This document shows, piece after piece, positions 25,807 to 33,112 of a DNA stretch of 33,112 bases. Each line of letters begins with the position of its first letter. Position 1 is the stretch's first letter. The notes beneath the pieces are model-generated. The model did not search any database. It was not told the DNA's origin and worked only from the letters and a program-made list of their open reading frames with translations. The stretch spans positions 1 through 33,112 of the forward strand of contig JBGVUE010000005.1 of assembly GCA_041861885.1 (NCBI GenBank). The letters are read 5' to 3'. The stretch is from Haloimpatiens sp. FM7315 (lineage in GTDB: Bacteria; Bacillota; Clostridia; Clostridiales; Clostridiaceae). The translations under genes and the position numbers were made by a program.

Positions 25807-28798
25807 ATGAATAAAATAGCAAGTGAAAATCTTAAAACACAGACAAAGAAAAGCATAAACTCTGCATTTACATACAAAGAAGCTGAACTTAATAACACCT
25901 CAGAAAGTATTTCTAAAGATATTATAAAATCCAGTGAAACAGGTTTAATAAACTATGTAATAGATTCTAACCTAGCACTGCGACCAGAACTTATAGTAAA
26001 TGATTATAAAAAAGCCACTAAGGTGTTAACTAGTTTAACCTCTGAACTTTTAAAATGCACTAGCTTTATGATATCTGTAGCATTTATTACCCAAAGTGGA
26101 GTTACCCCTCTTCTTGAGACCTTGAAAATTTTAGAAAATAGAGGAGTACAGGGCAAAATTCTAACTACAGATTATCTTAATTTCAGTGAACCAAAGGCAC
26201 TAAAAAAACTTTTGAGTTTTTCAAACATTGAAATGAAAATGTATTTGAAAGATAGCTTTCACACCAAGGGCTATATCTTTAAACACAAGGATCACTATAA
26301 AATTATAGTGGGAAGTTCAAATCTTACGCAAAGCGCACTAACTAAAAATAAAGAATGGAATGTAAAATTCTCCTCTTTAGAAGCAGGTTCTCTAACTAAA
26401 GGAGTCATAAGTGAATTTAACTCAATGTGGGCTGATTCAGATATACTAACAGATTCTTTTATAACTTCTTATGAAAAAATATATTTAAAACAAAGAGAAT
26501 CCTTTAGAAAAAGCAAAATAAAAAGAATTTCTCAGTATAAATTAAAGCCAAATAAACTCCAGGTTTCTGCAATTAACGCTTTAGATAATATCAGAAAAAA
26601 AGGTGCTAAAAAAGCCCTTTTAATCTCAGCTACTGGCACAGGTAAAACCTATTTATCTGCCTTTGACGCTAGAAATTACAATGCCAAAAGAGTCTTATTC
26701 ATAATACACAGAGAACAAATAGCCTTGAAAGCTCTTGAAAGCTTTAAAAATGTCTTTGGAGACACAAAAAGTATGGGAATTCTTTCAGGTAATTCTCATA
26801 ACACAGATAAAGATTTTTTATTTACTACAATTCAAACCCTTTCAAAGGATGAAGTTTTACATGCTTTTTCTAAAACTCAGTTTGATTACATAATTATTGA
26901 TGAAGTTCATAAAGCTGGTGCTTCAAGCTATCAAAAGGTTTTTAATTACTTTGAGCCAAAATTTTTACTAGGCATGACTGCAACACCAGAGAGAAATGAT
27001 GATTTTGATATATTTAAAATGTTTGACCACAATATTGCCTATGAAATTAGACTACAAGAAGCCTTAGAAGAGGATTTGCTATGTCCTTTTCACTATTTTG
27101 GAATAACTGATATTAAAGTAGATGGCACTTTTATAAATGATACCACCAGTTTTAACAATTTAGTATCTGATAAAAGAGTTCAGCACATTATTGATAAAAT
27201 TAACTTTTACGGATACTGCGGAGATAGAGTAAAAGGTCTGGTGTTTTGCGGAAACAAAAAGAGGCTTATGAATTATCCTCAAAATTTAACAAACAGGGCT
27301 ATAACACAGTTGCTTTAACTGGAGAAGATTCTCAAACTCAGCGTTATGAAGCCGTATCCCGTTTAGAACAAGATGCCCCTTTAAATTCACTAGACTACAT
27401 CTTTACTGTAGACATTTTTAACGAAGGAGTGGATATTCCTTCCGTTAATCAAGTTATAATGCTAAGGCCTACTAAATCAGCAATTATTTTTGTACAGCAA
27501 CTAGGAAGAGGTCTTAGAAAATATAACTTTAAAGAATATGTTGTAGTTTTAGACTTTGTTGGAAATTATAAAAATAATTTTTGATTCCCATAGCACTTTC
27601 TGGTGACAAAAGTTATAACAAAGACACTATTAGAAAATATGTACTTGAAGGTAACAGGCTAATTCCAGGCTGCTCTACTGTTAACTTTGATGAAATTTCT
27701 AAAAAGCGGATTTTTGAATCCATTGATACTGCTAATTTTAACGACATAAAAATCCTTAAAGAAAGCTATAACGCCCTTAAAAGAAAGCTTGGTAAAATTC
27801 CAACTCTAAAAGACTTTGATTTATATGAAGCCATTGATGTTTTAAGAATTTTTGAAAATAAATCCTTAGGCTCTTATTATGCATTTCTAAAAAAATACGA
27901 AAAGGATTATAAAATAAAACTAAGCTCTATTGAAGAAAAGTTTATAGAATTTATTTCTAAAAAGCTTGGAAGTGGCAAAAAAATTCACGAGCTTTTAATG
28001 ATTAAATGCGCACTAAATTGTAATGAAAACTGCGATTTAATGACAGTGTTAAAGGAAACCTTAAAAAATCAGTACAACATTTGTTTTAAAAATACCACAG
28101 AAACCTGTGTTTACAACGTGCTTACAAACAGATTTCCCTGTGGCAGTAATAAAAGCACTTATAAAGACTGCATTTTTTTAGACAAGCTTGGGGACAGGTA
28201 CAAAGTTTCAACTATTTTTAAAAAATGTATGGAGAATATAGACTTTAAAACTATGGTTGAAGAATTAATTGAATTTGGCATAAATAGATATAAAAGTCGC
28301 TACAGCACCCTTTATATGAATACCAACTTTAAACTATATGAAAAATACACCTATGATGATGTAATGAGACTTTTAGATTGGGAAAAAAGTGAGGTTCCTC
28401 TTAATATTGGGGGCTATAAATATGACAAGAAAACTAAAACCTACCCTGTATTTATAAATTATCAAAAATCAGAAACCATTACTGACTCCATAAAATATGA
28501 AGATAGATTTATATCACCTTCAAGACTGATTGCACTATCAAAATCAGGACGAACTTCTAAATCAGAGGATGTTATAAAGGCCTATACTTCAGAAGAAAAT
28601 GGCATTGAAATGGACTTGTTTGTTAGAAAAAATAAAGATGACAAAATATCTAAAGAATTTTACTATTTGGGCAAAATCAAAGCCCTAGGAGATCTAAAAG
28701 ATATTATAATGCCAAACACAAACAAAACTGCTGTAGAAATCCAATATCAATTGTACACTCCAATAAGAGAAGATATATTTGAATACATTATTTCTTAA
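25807..28798 (+). CDS. PLD-like nuclease / SF2 helicase / DUF3427 protein (two frame breaks)
   Basis: A large DNA-acting enzyme of about 997 residues. Residues about 60-220 look like a phospholipase D-type nuclease domain, with the HxK pair in FHTKGYIF and the SSNLT loop in IIVGSSNLTQSAL. The superfamily 2 helicase core follows: Q-motif LKPNKLQVSAINAL, motif I ISATGTGKTYLSA, motif II IIIDEVHKA, motif III LGMTATPER, then FTVDIFNEGVDIPSVN and VQQLGRGLRK (motifs V and VI). The C-terminal 400 residues match what I know of DUF3427. The three frames join by adding one base near 27252-27254 and one in the T5 run at 27578-27582. ATG 25807 has AGAAGG upstream. It is monocistronic; a role in repair or phage defence is possible but not shown. 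Confidence 0.85.
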
Positions 28799-28801
28799 AA
28801 A

Positions 28802-28847
28802 AAGCCTAAAGTACTCCATAAACTTTAATGATGATTACTTTAGGCTT
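28802..28847. terminator. Bidirectional terminator between the helicase and Nudix genes
   Basis: AAGCCTAAAGTA (28802-28813) pairs with TACTTTAGGCTT (28836-28847). A-rich and T-rich flanks allow use in both directions, as suits these convergent genes. Confidence 0.75.
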
Positions 28848-28861
28848 CAAATTTTATATTT

Positions 28862-29235
28862 TTAGAGCTCTTTAAGCACTTTTATATCAGCGGGAACCCA
28901 GTTAAGCTTGTCCTTTTCCTCTAAAGTTATCCACTTAACTTCATTGTGAGCATTTAGATGCAGTTTCCCACCATTTACAGTACACATAAAGCAATGCATT
29001 GTAAGATGAAAGTTTGAATAATCATAATCTATAGTAGTCAAAAATTTATCTACATTTATATCAAGCTCTAGCTCTTCTTTAATTTCACGTTTAAGAGCCT
29101 GCTCTCTTGTTTCTCCTTTCTCAATTTTCCCCCTGGAAACTCCCACATATTTAAAAACTCACCATAACCTCTTTTAGTTACAAATATTTTATCTTGTTTT
29201 TTTATAACCGCTGCGACAACTTCTATGTTTTTCAT
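28862..29235 (-). CDS. MutT-like Nudix hydrolase (single frame break)
   Basis: Probable (deoxy)nucleoside triphosphate pyrophosphohydrolase that cleans oxidised or unusual nucleotides. The Nudix box is GGKIEKGETREQALKREIKE followed by ELELDI, with the metal-binding REIKEE glutamates. The open frame lacks the N-terminus. Adding one base at the T4 run 29125-29128 joins it to an upstream segment starting MKNIEVVAAVIKKQDKIFVT at ATG 29235, with a GGGGTG site, for about 124 residues, normal for MutT. It is monocistronic and converges on the helicase gene. Confidence 0.88.
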
Positions 29236-29455
29236 ATTGTAACACCCCTATCTTAATAATCCATTCTAATATTATATCATTTTATAGAAATTATAAGTTA
29301 AATGTTTATAAGACTCATTTCAAGAATATATTTCTTTTTTTCTTATGCTTTTGTTTATTTGTAAATATTGTACCAAAAACATAACTATGCAATAATATTA
29401 TATAGATTCTTTAATTATAGATAATTAGTATTTACTAGAAGAGAGAAGGATTACT

Positions 29456-29614
29456 ATGAGACAAAAGAGTTTTCTTGTATTAAGCATTGCAGCTTTAGTA
29501 GTATGTGTTTCAGCACTAAAAGTATCTAGTAACAGCGCACTAGGAATACTCGCTGCTATAGCATGGTTTATTTGTTCTTTAGTGTATTTTATAAAGTGGA
29601 AAAACTCAAAATAA
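29456..29614 (+). CDS. 52-residue two-helix membrane protein
   Basis: ATG 29456 has AGAAGG with good spacing and opens a 52-codon frame. The product has two hydrophobic segments (FLVLSIAALVVCVSAL and LGILAAIAWFICSLVYFI) joined by a short SSNSA turn, with basic ends MRQK and KWKNSK. A terminator follows two bases after the stop, so this is a complete small transcription unit. The shape is that of small toxin-like or regulatory membrane peptides, but no family is recognised and no partner gene is adjacent. Confidence 0.7.
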   Translation: MRQKSFLVLSIAALVVCVSALKVSSNSALGILAAIAWFICSLVYFIKWKNSK

Positions 29615-29615
29615 T

Positions 29616-29661
29616 AAAAGATCCTCCCTATAATAATTCATTATCCTAGGGAGAATCTTTT
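29616..29661 (+). terminator. Terminator of the 52-residue protein gene
   Basis: AAAAGATCCTCCCTA (29616-29630) pairs with TAGGGAGAATCTTTT (29647-29661), with one mismatch, followed by a T-rich tract. Confidence 0.8.
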
Positions 29662-29749
29662 ATTTACTGCAGATACACTTAATACAAAATATTATTTTTC
29701 AGTATCTCAATAGTAATGTTTTATGAATCTTCTTTTCGTCACCTCAAAG

Positions 29750-29786
29750 GAGTAAGCGACTGGCACCAAATCATAGATTTGGGCTC
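29750..29786. repeat. 37-bp hairpin repeat, copy A
   Basis: GAGTAAGCGACTGGCACC is followed by the hairpin CCAAATC-ATA-GATTTGG. A second copy starts 71 bp downstream at 29821, with five differences by eye. The segment between the copies can form its own stem (ACTCAGAT with ATCTGAGT). Confidence 0.7.
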
Positions 29787-29820
29787 TAAATTTATGAAAC
29801 TCAGATTCATTTCTTCATCT

Positions 29821-29857
29821 GAGTAAGTGACTCACACCAAATCACAGATTTGGGTTC
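29821..29857. repeat. 37-bp hairpin repeat, copy B, next to the CRISPR remnant
   Basis: GAGTAAGTGACTCACACC is followed by the hairpin CCAAATC-ACA-GATTTGG. The copy ends three bases before the first CRISPR repeat, whose outer bases are degenerate. Confidence 0.7.
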
Positions 29858-29860
29858 GCT

Positions 29861-30044
29861 ACTTAATTACATCTCATGTTAAGGTTCAATATTTTTGAAA
29901 ATAGAAAAATTTACTTGACTTTTTGTATTTAAATACATCTCATGTTAAGGTTCAATGAAAGCAAAAACAAAAGAGTTAGATATGTTGTACAATTTAAATA
30001 CATCTCATGTTAAGGTTCAATATCAAGACTTAATACCAAATTGG
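29861..30044 (-). CRISPR. CRISPR remnant: three repeats, two spacers and a truncated third spacer
   Basis: A 30-bp repeat with core ACATCTCATGTTAAGGTTCA occurs at 29861-29890, 29927-29956 and 29992-30021, separated by unrelated spacers of 36 and 35 bases. Repeats two and three are identical; repeat one has two changes at its left end. A 23-base piece of a third spacer precedes the IS21 end at 30045. The reverse complement ends in ATTTAAAT, like the 5' handle side of clostridial type I-B repeats, so transcription is probably leftward, with the degenerate last repeat at 29861. The leader and cas genes would lie to the right, beyond the insertion. No cas gene is present. Confidence 0.9.
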
Positions 30045-30101
30045 TGTAGATTGTCAAGTAAAACTGACCCCTTTTTACGTTGAATTTTGACCCCCTAGAG
30101 T

Positions 30102-30542
30102 TTAAATTTCAACTAAGTCAAAACAATCTTTTTTTAGATTTTTAGTGTTAATTATTAAAGTCTTTGTTTCATGATTAATAGAAACATATTTATTTAGTTC
30201 CATTAACCTATCTTTAATAAGTTCTTTAATCAATTCATCAAAGCTTGAATTAGGGACATGCCCTGATAAGGACATAAATCCTTTATGTGTATTTTCTTTA
30301 GGAATTGAACTATTAAGCTCATCTATAGTCATAAAACCAGAATCTACAGCCACCTTACTCTTATGTATATATATTCTTTGAGAAGAGTCATAACAGTAAT
30401 CTGTTAACTTAAGAAGCCTCCGTCTGACTTGTTGAAAGCTAAGATCATACTTTTTTCTTGATAACAAAACAGCCTCGCTTTTACCTTTTTCATTAAGGAT
30501 ATTTACAAACTCATCAAAATCTATTTCAATATTATTCTTCAA
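30102..30542 (-). CDS. Third gene of the IS21 element, unknown function
   Basis: A 146-residue acidic/basic mixed protein encoded after istB inside the element. A TTG start at 30542 has GAGGAGG 9 bases upstream, and the gene begins three bases after the istB stop, so it is built into the operon. The region around residues 35-65 (FQQVRRRLLKLTDYCYDSSQ) might be a helical DNA-binding segment. The C-terminal half is Lys-rich with short beta-like stretches (KTLIINTKNLKK). Standard IS21 elements have only istA and istB. I do not recognise the family. The codon use is as AT-rich as the neighbours, and the frame is unbroken. Confidence 0.7.
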   Translation of the reverse strand: MKNNIEIDFDEFVNILNEKGKSEAVLLSRKKYDLSFQQVRRRLLKLTDYCYDSSQRIYIHKSKVAVDSGFMTIDELNSSIPKENTHKGFMSLSGHVPNSSFDELIKELIKDRLMELNKYVSINHETKTLIINTKNLKKDCFDLVEI

Positions 30543-30545
30543 TTG

Positions 30546-31303
30546 CTATACCTCCTCAAAATGCCTATTTACTCTATAGCTATCGCCTGTTATACTTATT
30601 ACATGGGAATGATGTAGAAGCCTATCAAGTACTGCACTTGCTGCAAGTTCACTGGTAAATATCTCATCCCATCTATTAAAGGGTAAATTTGTGGTAACTA
30701 TTAGGGAGCTTTTTTCATATCTTTGGCGGATTAATTGAAAAAAATGCTCTCTTTTTCTTTATCCATTTTTAAATACCCTATGTCATCAATGATTAATAAA
30801 TCTATTTTGGCAAGCTTAGCGAATTTTTGCTTTAATGTGCCAAGTGCGATAGCACCATACAGATCATCTACTAAATCAATAGCATTAGCAAAGAACACTG
30901 ATTTTCCACAATGGCATGCTTTTATGCCAATCCCTTCAGCTAAGTGACTTTTTCCTACGCCAGGCGGACCGATAAACACAAGATTCTCATGCTTTTCCAT
31001 AAAGCTCAATGTAGTTAGATCAAGAACCTTTGATTGATTTATACCTTTAGGAAAGTCAAAATCAAAAGATTCTATAGTTTTATGTCCATCAAAACAAGCT
31101 TTTTTAATATTTCTTTGAGCTAGACGCTCTTTTTTGCCTTGTTCTTCAACCTTTAATAACTTGTACAAAAACTCTCTATATCCTATATTTTTCTCTATTG
31201 CATTTTCAATTTCTTCATCATATCTTTCATATACATCAGGAAGCTTGAATTGCTTTAACAGTGTCCTTATTTCAACATTTAAATCTTTTACTTTAGCTGT
31301 CAT
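30546..31303 (-). CDS. istB: IstB, IS21 helper ATPase (single frame break)
   Basis: AAA+ ATPase that selects target DNA and stimulates the IstA transposase. Motifs: helical N-terminus, then Walker A in LVFIGPPGVGKSHLAEGIG, ANAIDLVDDL, Walker B in IDLLIIDDIGYL, and, after the break, FQLIRQRYEKSSLIVTTNL with sensor-1 TTN and LDRLLHHSHVISITGDSYR. One base added to the A7 run at 30738-30744 joins the two frames and gives about 252 residues, the normal IstB size. ATG 31303 has AAGGAG 6 bases upstream and overlaps the istA end by 11 bases. Confidence 0.92.
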
Positions 31304-31938
31304 AATGTGCTCCTTTTCCATAGTAAGAAAGCTCTCTTATTAACTCTTTTTCATTATTCAAGGTATGTTTAGTTGCCGTTTTCTTCGAAAGAGATAACTC
31401 TACTTTTTCATGTTCAATTATAAGATTTAGATATTTTTCTTTAATTGTAGATTTTATATTTTCAATCCTAAAAATATTGTTTTCAATGCAGTGTTTAAGA
31501 ATAATATCAAGGTCTTCGACACTATACAAATCCTTTAATTTAAGAAACTCTCGAGCATGAAAACTTGGCTGCTTAGTTACTTTTGATGATAACTCATAAA
31601 AATTCCTACCGTGTTTAAATGTATTTTCAAAGACTCTTTTTAGTTCTGGAATAGATTTTGGTACCTTTGAAGCGATAGCTTCATAATCATCAGGCACTTC
31701 GTGCTTTTCATATCTTCCAGTCAAAAGAAGGTATCTCTTTATCAAAACTAAATTCAAATCAAATATTTCTAATAAATAACCATATACTATTCTAACTTTC
31801 ACTTTTCTATCTGCAAATTGTACAGGAACACTATATCTATTAGTATCAACCATTACAAAAGAATCAGTACTTACAGTTCTTATTTCAAGCTCTAAGTCCA
31901 TAATTAATTTATTCCTAAGGCTTATTAAGGTGTCTTTT
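31293..31938 (-). pseudogene. istA: istA transposase, C-terminal fragment
   Basis: About 215 residues of the IstA C-terminus are open up to the IS3 junction without a natural start. The segment FVMVDTNRYSVPVQFADRKV is the beta-barrel region found near the end of IstA, followed by YLLEIFDLNLVLIKRY and a helical tail. The N-terminal helix-turn-helix and the DDE catalytic core (about 280 residues) are absent, so no active transposase can be made from this copy. Confidence 0.9.
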
Positions 31939-32009
31939 CCCCCTATGTTAAGATAGTTGTCGTAGGAGATAATGTATGATATTCTCGAACAAAGAGGAGA
32001 GATGTACCT

Positions 32010-32285
32010 ATGACAAAAGGCAATGGTATAAATAAGAGATATAGTAAATTGGAAAAAGAAAAGTTAATAGCAAGAATGTTACCACCTGAAAACATATCAG
32101 TTTCAGATTTATCAAAAGAAACAGGTGTAAGCAAATCTACATTACAAACATGGAAAACAAAAGCTGGAAACCCTAAAAATACTGAGAATAACACTGGGAA
32201 AAGAGTTGTAACCCCTAAAAATAAATTTTTAACAGTTATGGAGACTTATTTACTCTCAGAAGCAGAATTAGCAAGATATTGCTAA
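32010..32285 (+). pseudogene. IS3-family orfA, frame lost by internal deletion
   Basis: The N-terminal helix-turn-helix of an IS3-type OrfA is clear (EKEKLIARMLPPENISVSDL, SKETGVSKSTLQTWKTKAG). After ELARYC the frame ends, and the typical OrfA tail (KRIKVLEKDLRFKEKALAET, then AALLVLRKKL) resumes in another frame at 32281. The usual REKGLY-type segment between them is missing, so this copy has lost roughly 25-35 codons by deletion. AGGAG lies upstream of ATG 32010. Confidence 0.85.
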
Positions 32286-32773
32286 GAGAATAAAAGTTCT
32301 AGAGAAAGATTTGCGTTTTAAAGAAAAAGCACTAGCAGAAACGGCAGCATTACTAGTTCTTAGAAAAAAGTTACAAGCGATCTTAGTGGACAACGTGGAA
32401 GATTAATAGACCACTCAGATCGCATAGCAATAGTTAATTTAATAGATGAAGCTAGAGAAAAAGGTGCTCGATTAGAAGTAGCCTGTAAAACCGTAGGGAT
32501 AAGCTCTAGGACTTATGAGAGATGGTGCACAGGACAGGAAATACGGAGGGACATGAGACCTATTATTAAGAGAAATTCTCCAAGTAACAAGCTCACTGAT
32601 GCTGAATATAAAAGTGTCCTAAAGACCGTTAAACTTCCAGAATACGCTGATTTACCACCATCACAGATAGTTCCAGCACTAGTTGACAGAGGGATATATA
32701 TTGCCTCTGAATCTACTATGTATCGTATTCTAAAAAAGGAGAAAATGCAGACTCATAGAGGGTATGCGAGAGC
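32281..32773 (+). pseudogene. IS3-family orfA tail and orfB start, interrupted
   Basis: The orfA tail continues to VLRKKL and then a stop at about 32396. The orfB frame begins around 32371 (VTSDLSGQRGRLIDHSDRIA) and runs through GISSRTYERWCTGQEIRRDM, LPPSQIVPALVDRGIYIASE, STMYRILKKE and HRGYARAP, where copy 2 starts. An A_AAA_AAG heptamer at 32364-32370, in orfA frame, gives exactly the -1 shift into orfB, as known for IS3 elements. The DDE catalytic domain is absent. Confidence 0.85.
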
Positions 32774-33112
32774 CCCCCTATGTTAAGATAGTTGTCGTAG
32801 GAGATAATGTATGATATTCTCGAACAAAGAGGAGAGATGTACCTATGACAAAAGGCAATGGTATAAATAAGAGATATAGTAAATTGGAAAAAGAAAAGTT
32901 AATAGCAAGAATGTTACCACCTGAAAACATATCAGTTTCAGATTTATCAAAAGAAACAGGTGTAAGCAAATCTACATTACAAACATGGAAAACAAAAGCT
33001 GGAAACCCTAAAAATACTGAGAATAACACTGGGAAAAGAGTTGTAACCCCTAAAAATAAATTTTTAACAGTTATGGAGACTTATTTACTCTCAGAAGCAG
33101 AATTAGCAAGAT
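32774..33112 (+). mobile_element. IS3-family element copy 2 (left part, to window edge)
   Basis: This is identical to copy 1 from its first base to the window end and lies in the same orientation inside copy 1's orfB. It includes the start of orfA (ATG 32845). The window ends three bases before the point matching copy 1's internal deletion, so it cannot be said whether copy 2 is intact. Confidence 0.9.
32845..33112 (+). CDS. IS3-family orfA, copy 2, incomplete at window edge
   Basis: The same OrfA N-terminus as copy 1 (DNA-binding helix-turn-helix of the transposase), 89 codons before the sequence stops. AGGAG precedes the ATG. The frame is open at the edge. If copy 2 is intact, it would be the source of the transposase that could move both copies. 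Confidence 0.85.
   Translation, partial: MTKGNGINKRYSKLEKEKLIARMLPPENISVSDLSKETGVSKSTLQTWKTKAGNPKNTENNTGKRVVTPKNKFLTVMETYLLSEAELAR

Larger units (their letters stand above)
30045..31938 (-). mobile_element. IS21-family element, truncated at its istA side
   Basis: The element begins at TGTAGATTGTCAAGTAAAAC (30045), followed by the repeated TGACCCC blocks typical of IS21 ends (30065-30096). It carries, leftward, istA (5' part lost), istB and a third gene. The right portion was removed or displaced by an IS3-family element starting at 31939, so the right inverted repeat is missing and the element should not move by itself. It interrupts the CRISPR array. Confidence 0.85.
31939..32773 (+). mobile_element. 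IS3-family element copy 1, internally deleted and interrupted
   Basis: Copy 1 starts at the boundary with the IS21 fragment (shared sequence from CCCCCTATG) and carries orfA and the first part of orfB. It lacks a stretch of orfA after ELARYC and is cut within orfB, after the residues HRGYARAP, by copy 2. The right end is not seen. The repeat relationship is exact: 31939 onward equals 32774 onward, an 835-bp offset. Confidence 0.85.

Noticed and set aside
29662..29749. Possible CRISPR leader left of the array
   Set aside because: The repeat nearest this side is the degenerate one and the handle-like end points left, so the leader should be on the right side.
30102..30542. Frameshifted end of istB
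   Set aside because: After the single-base repair istB has its normal C-terminus and stop at 30546; the third frame is intact with its own ribosome site.
31943..32194. Leftward 83-codon frame within the IS3 elements (repeated at 32778-33029)
   Set aside because: It is antisense to the helix-turn-helix of orfA, with no ribosome site and no recognisable domain; it repeats only because the element repeats.

Overview
The window is AT-rich DNA from a spore-forming low-GC Firmicute, most likely a Clostridium close to the C. botulinum group I / C. sporogenes cluster. The basis is gene content (PolC-type replicase, spore-photoproduct-lyase family enzyme, LytTR and GntR regulators), AT-rich codon use, strong GGAGG ribosome sites, and a CRISPR repeat of a kind I associate with clostridial type I-B arrays. 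The species is inferred; no database was searched.

Layout. 1-3300: a leftward GntR-ABC transporter operon with a 46-bp perfect palindrome upstream, then greA rightward. 3306-9376: one leftward operon of permease, ATPase, permease, TlpA-like lipoprotein thioredoxin, response regulator and sensor kinase; 11-bp repeats at its promoter suggest control by its own regulator. 9565-13923: polC. 14062-16582: nucleoside phosphorylase-like protein, radical SAM SPL-family enzyme and short-chain dehydrogenase. 16631-17883: LytTR regulator and LiaF-like membrane protein behind a promoter with a perfect 16-bp direct repeat. 18171-22120: thiamine salvage operon (thiT-tenA-thiM-thiE-thiD) under a TPP riboswitch, with a palindromic repeat at the 3' ends of thiD and tenA. 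22220-25603: an Xre regulator with an overlapping small membrane ORF, cstA, and divergent azlCD. 25807-29614: PLD-helicase, Nudix hydrolase and a 52-residue membrane protein. 29750-33112: a mobile-element zone with two hairpin repeats, a three-repeat CRISPR remnant, an IS21-family element carrying a third gene, and an IS3-family element interrupted by a second copy of itself.

The reader should know that at least sixteen reading-frame breaks occur here, in about ten genes. Each is repaired by adding one base, nearly always inside a run of the same base. Because essential polC alone carries three, these are almost certainly undercalled bases and not true pseudogenes. I annotate such genes as single full-length CDSs and give the break positions.

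Functionally, the window combines peptide or envelope-stress transport and signalling (two ABC systems, one two-component system, LytTR/LiaF), thiamine scavenging, amino acid and carbon-starvation transport (cstA/azlCD around a CodY-like site), and genome maintenance (polC, SPL-family enzyme, Nudix, helicase). No rRNA, tRNA or cas gene was seen. The best candidates for something undescribed are the third gene of the IS21 element, the palindromic repeat in the thiamine operon, the promoter-proximal terminator before cstA, the operators of the LytTR and ABC operons, and the small membrane proteins at 22220-22339 and 243-559.
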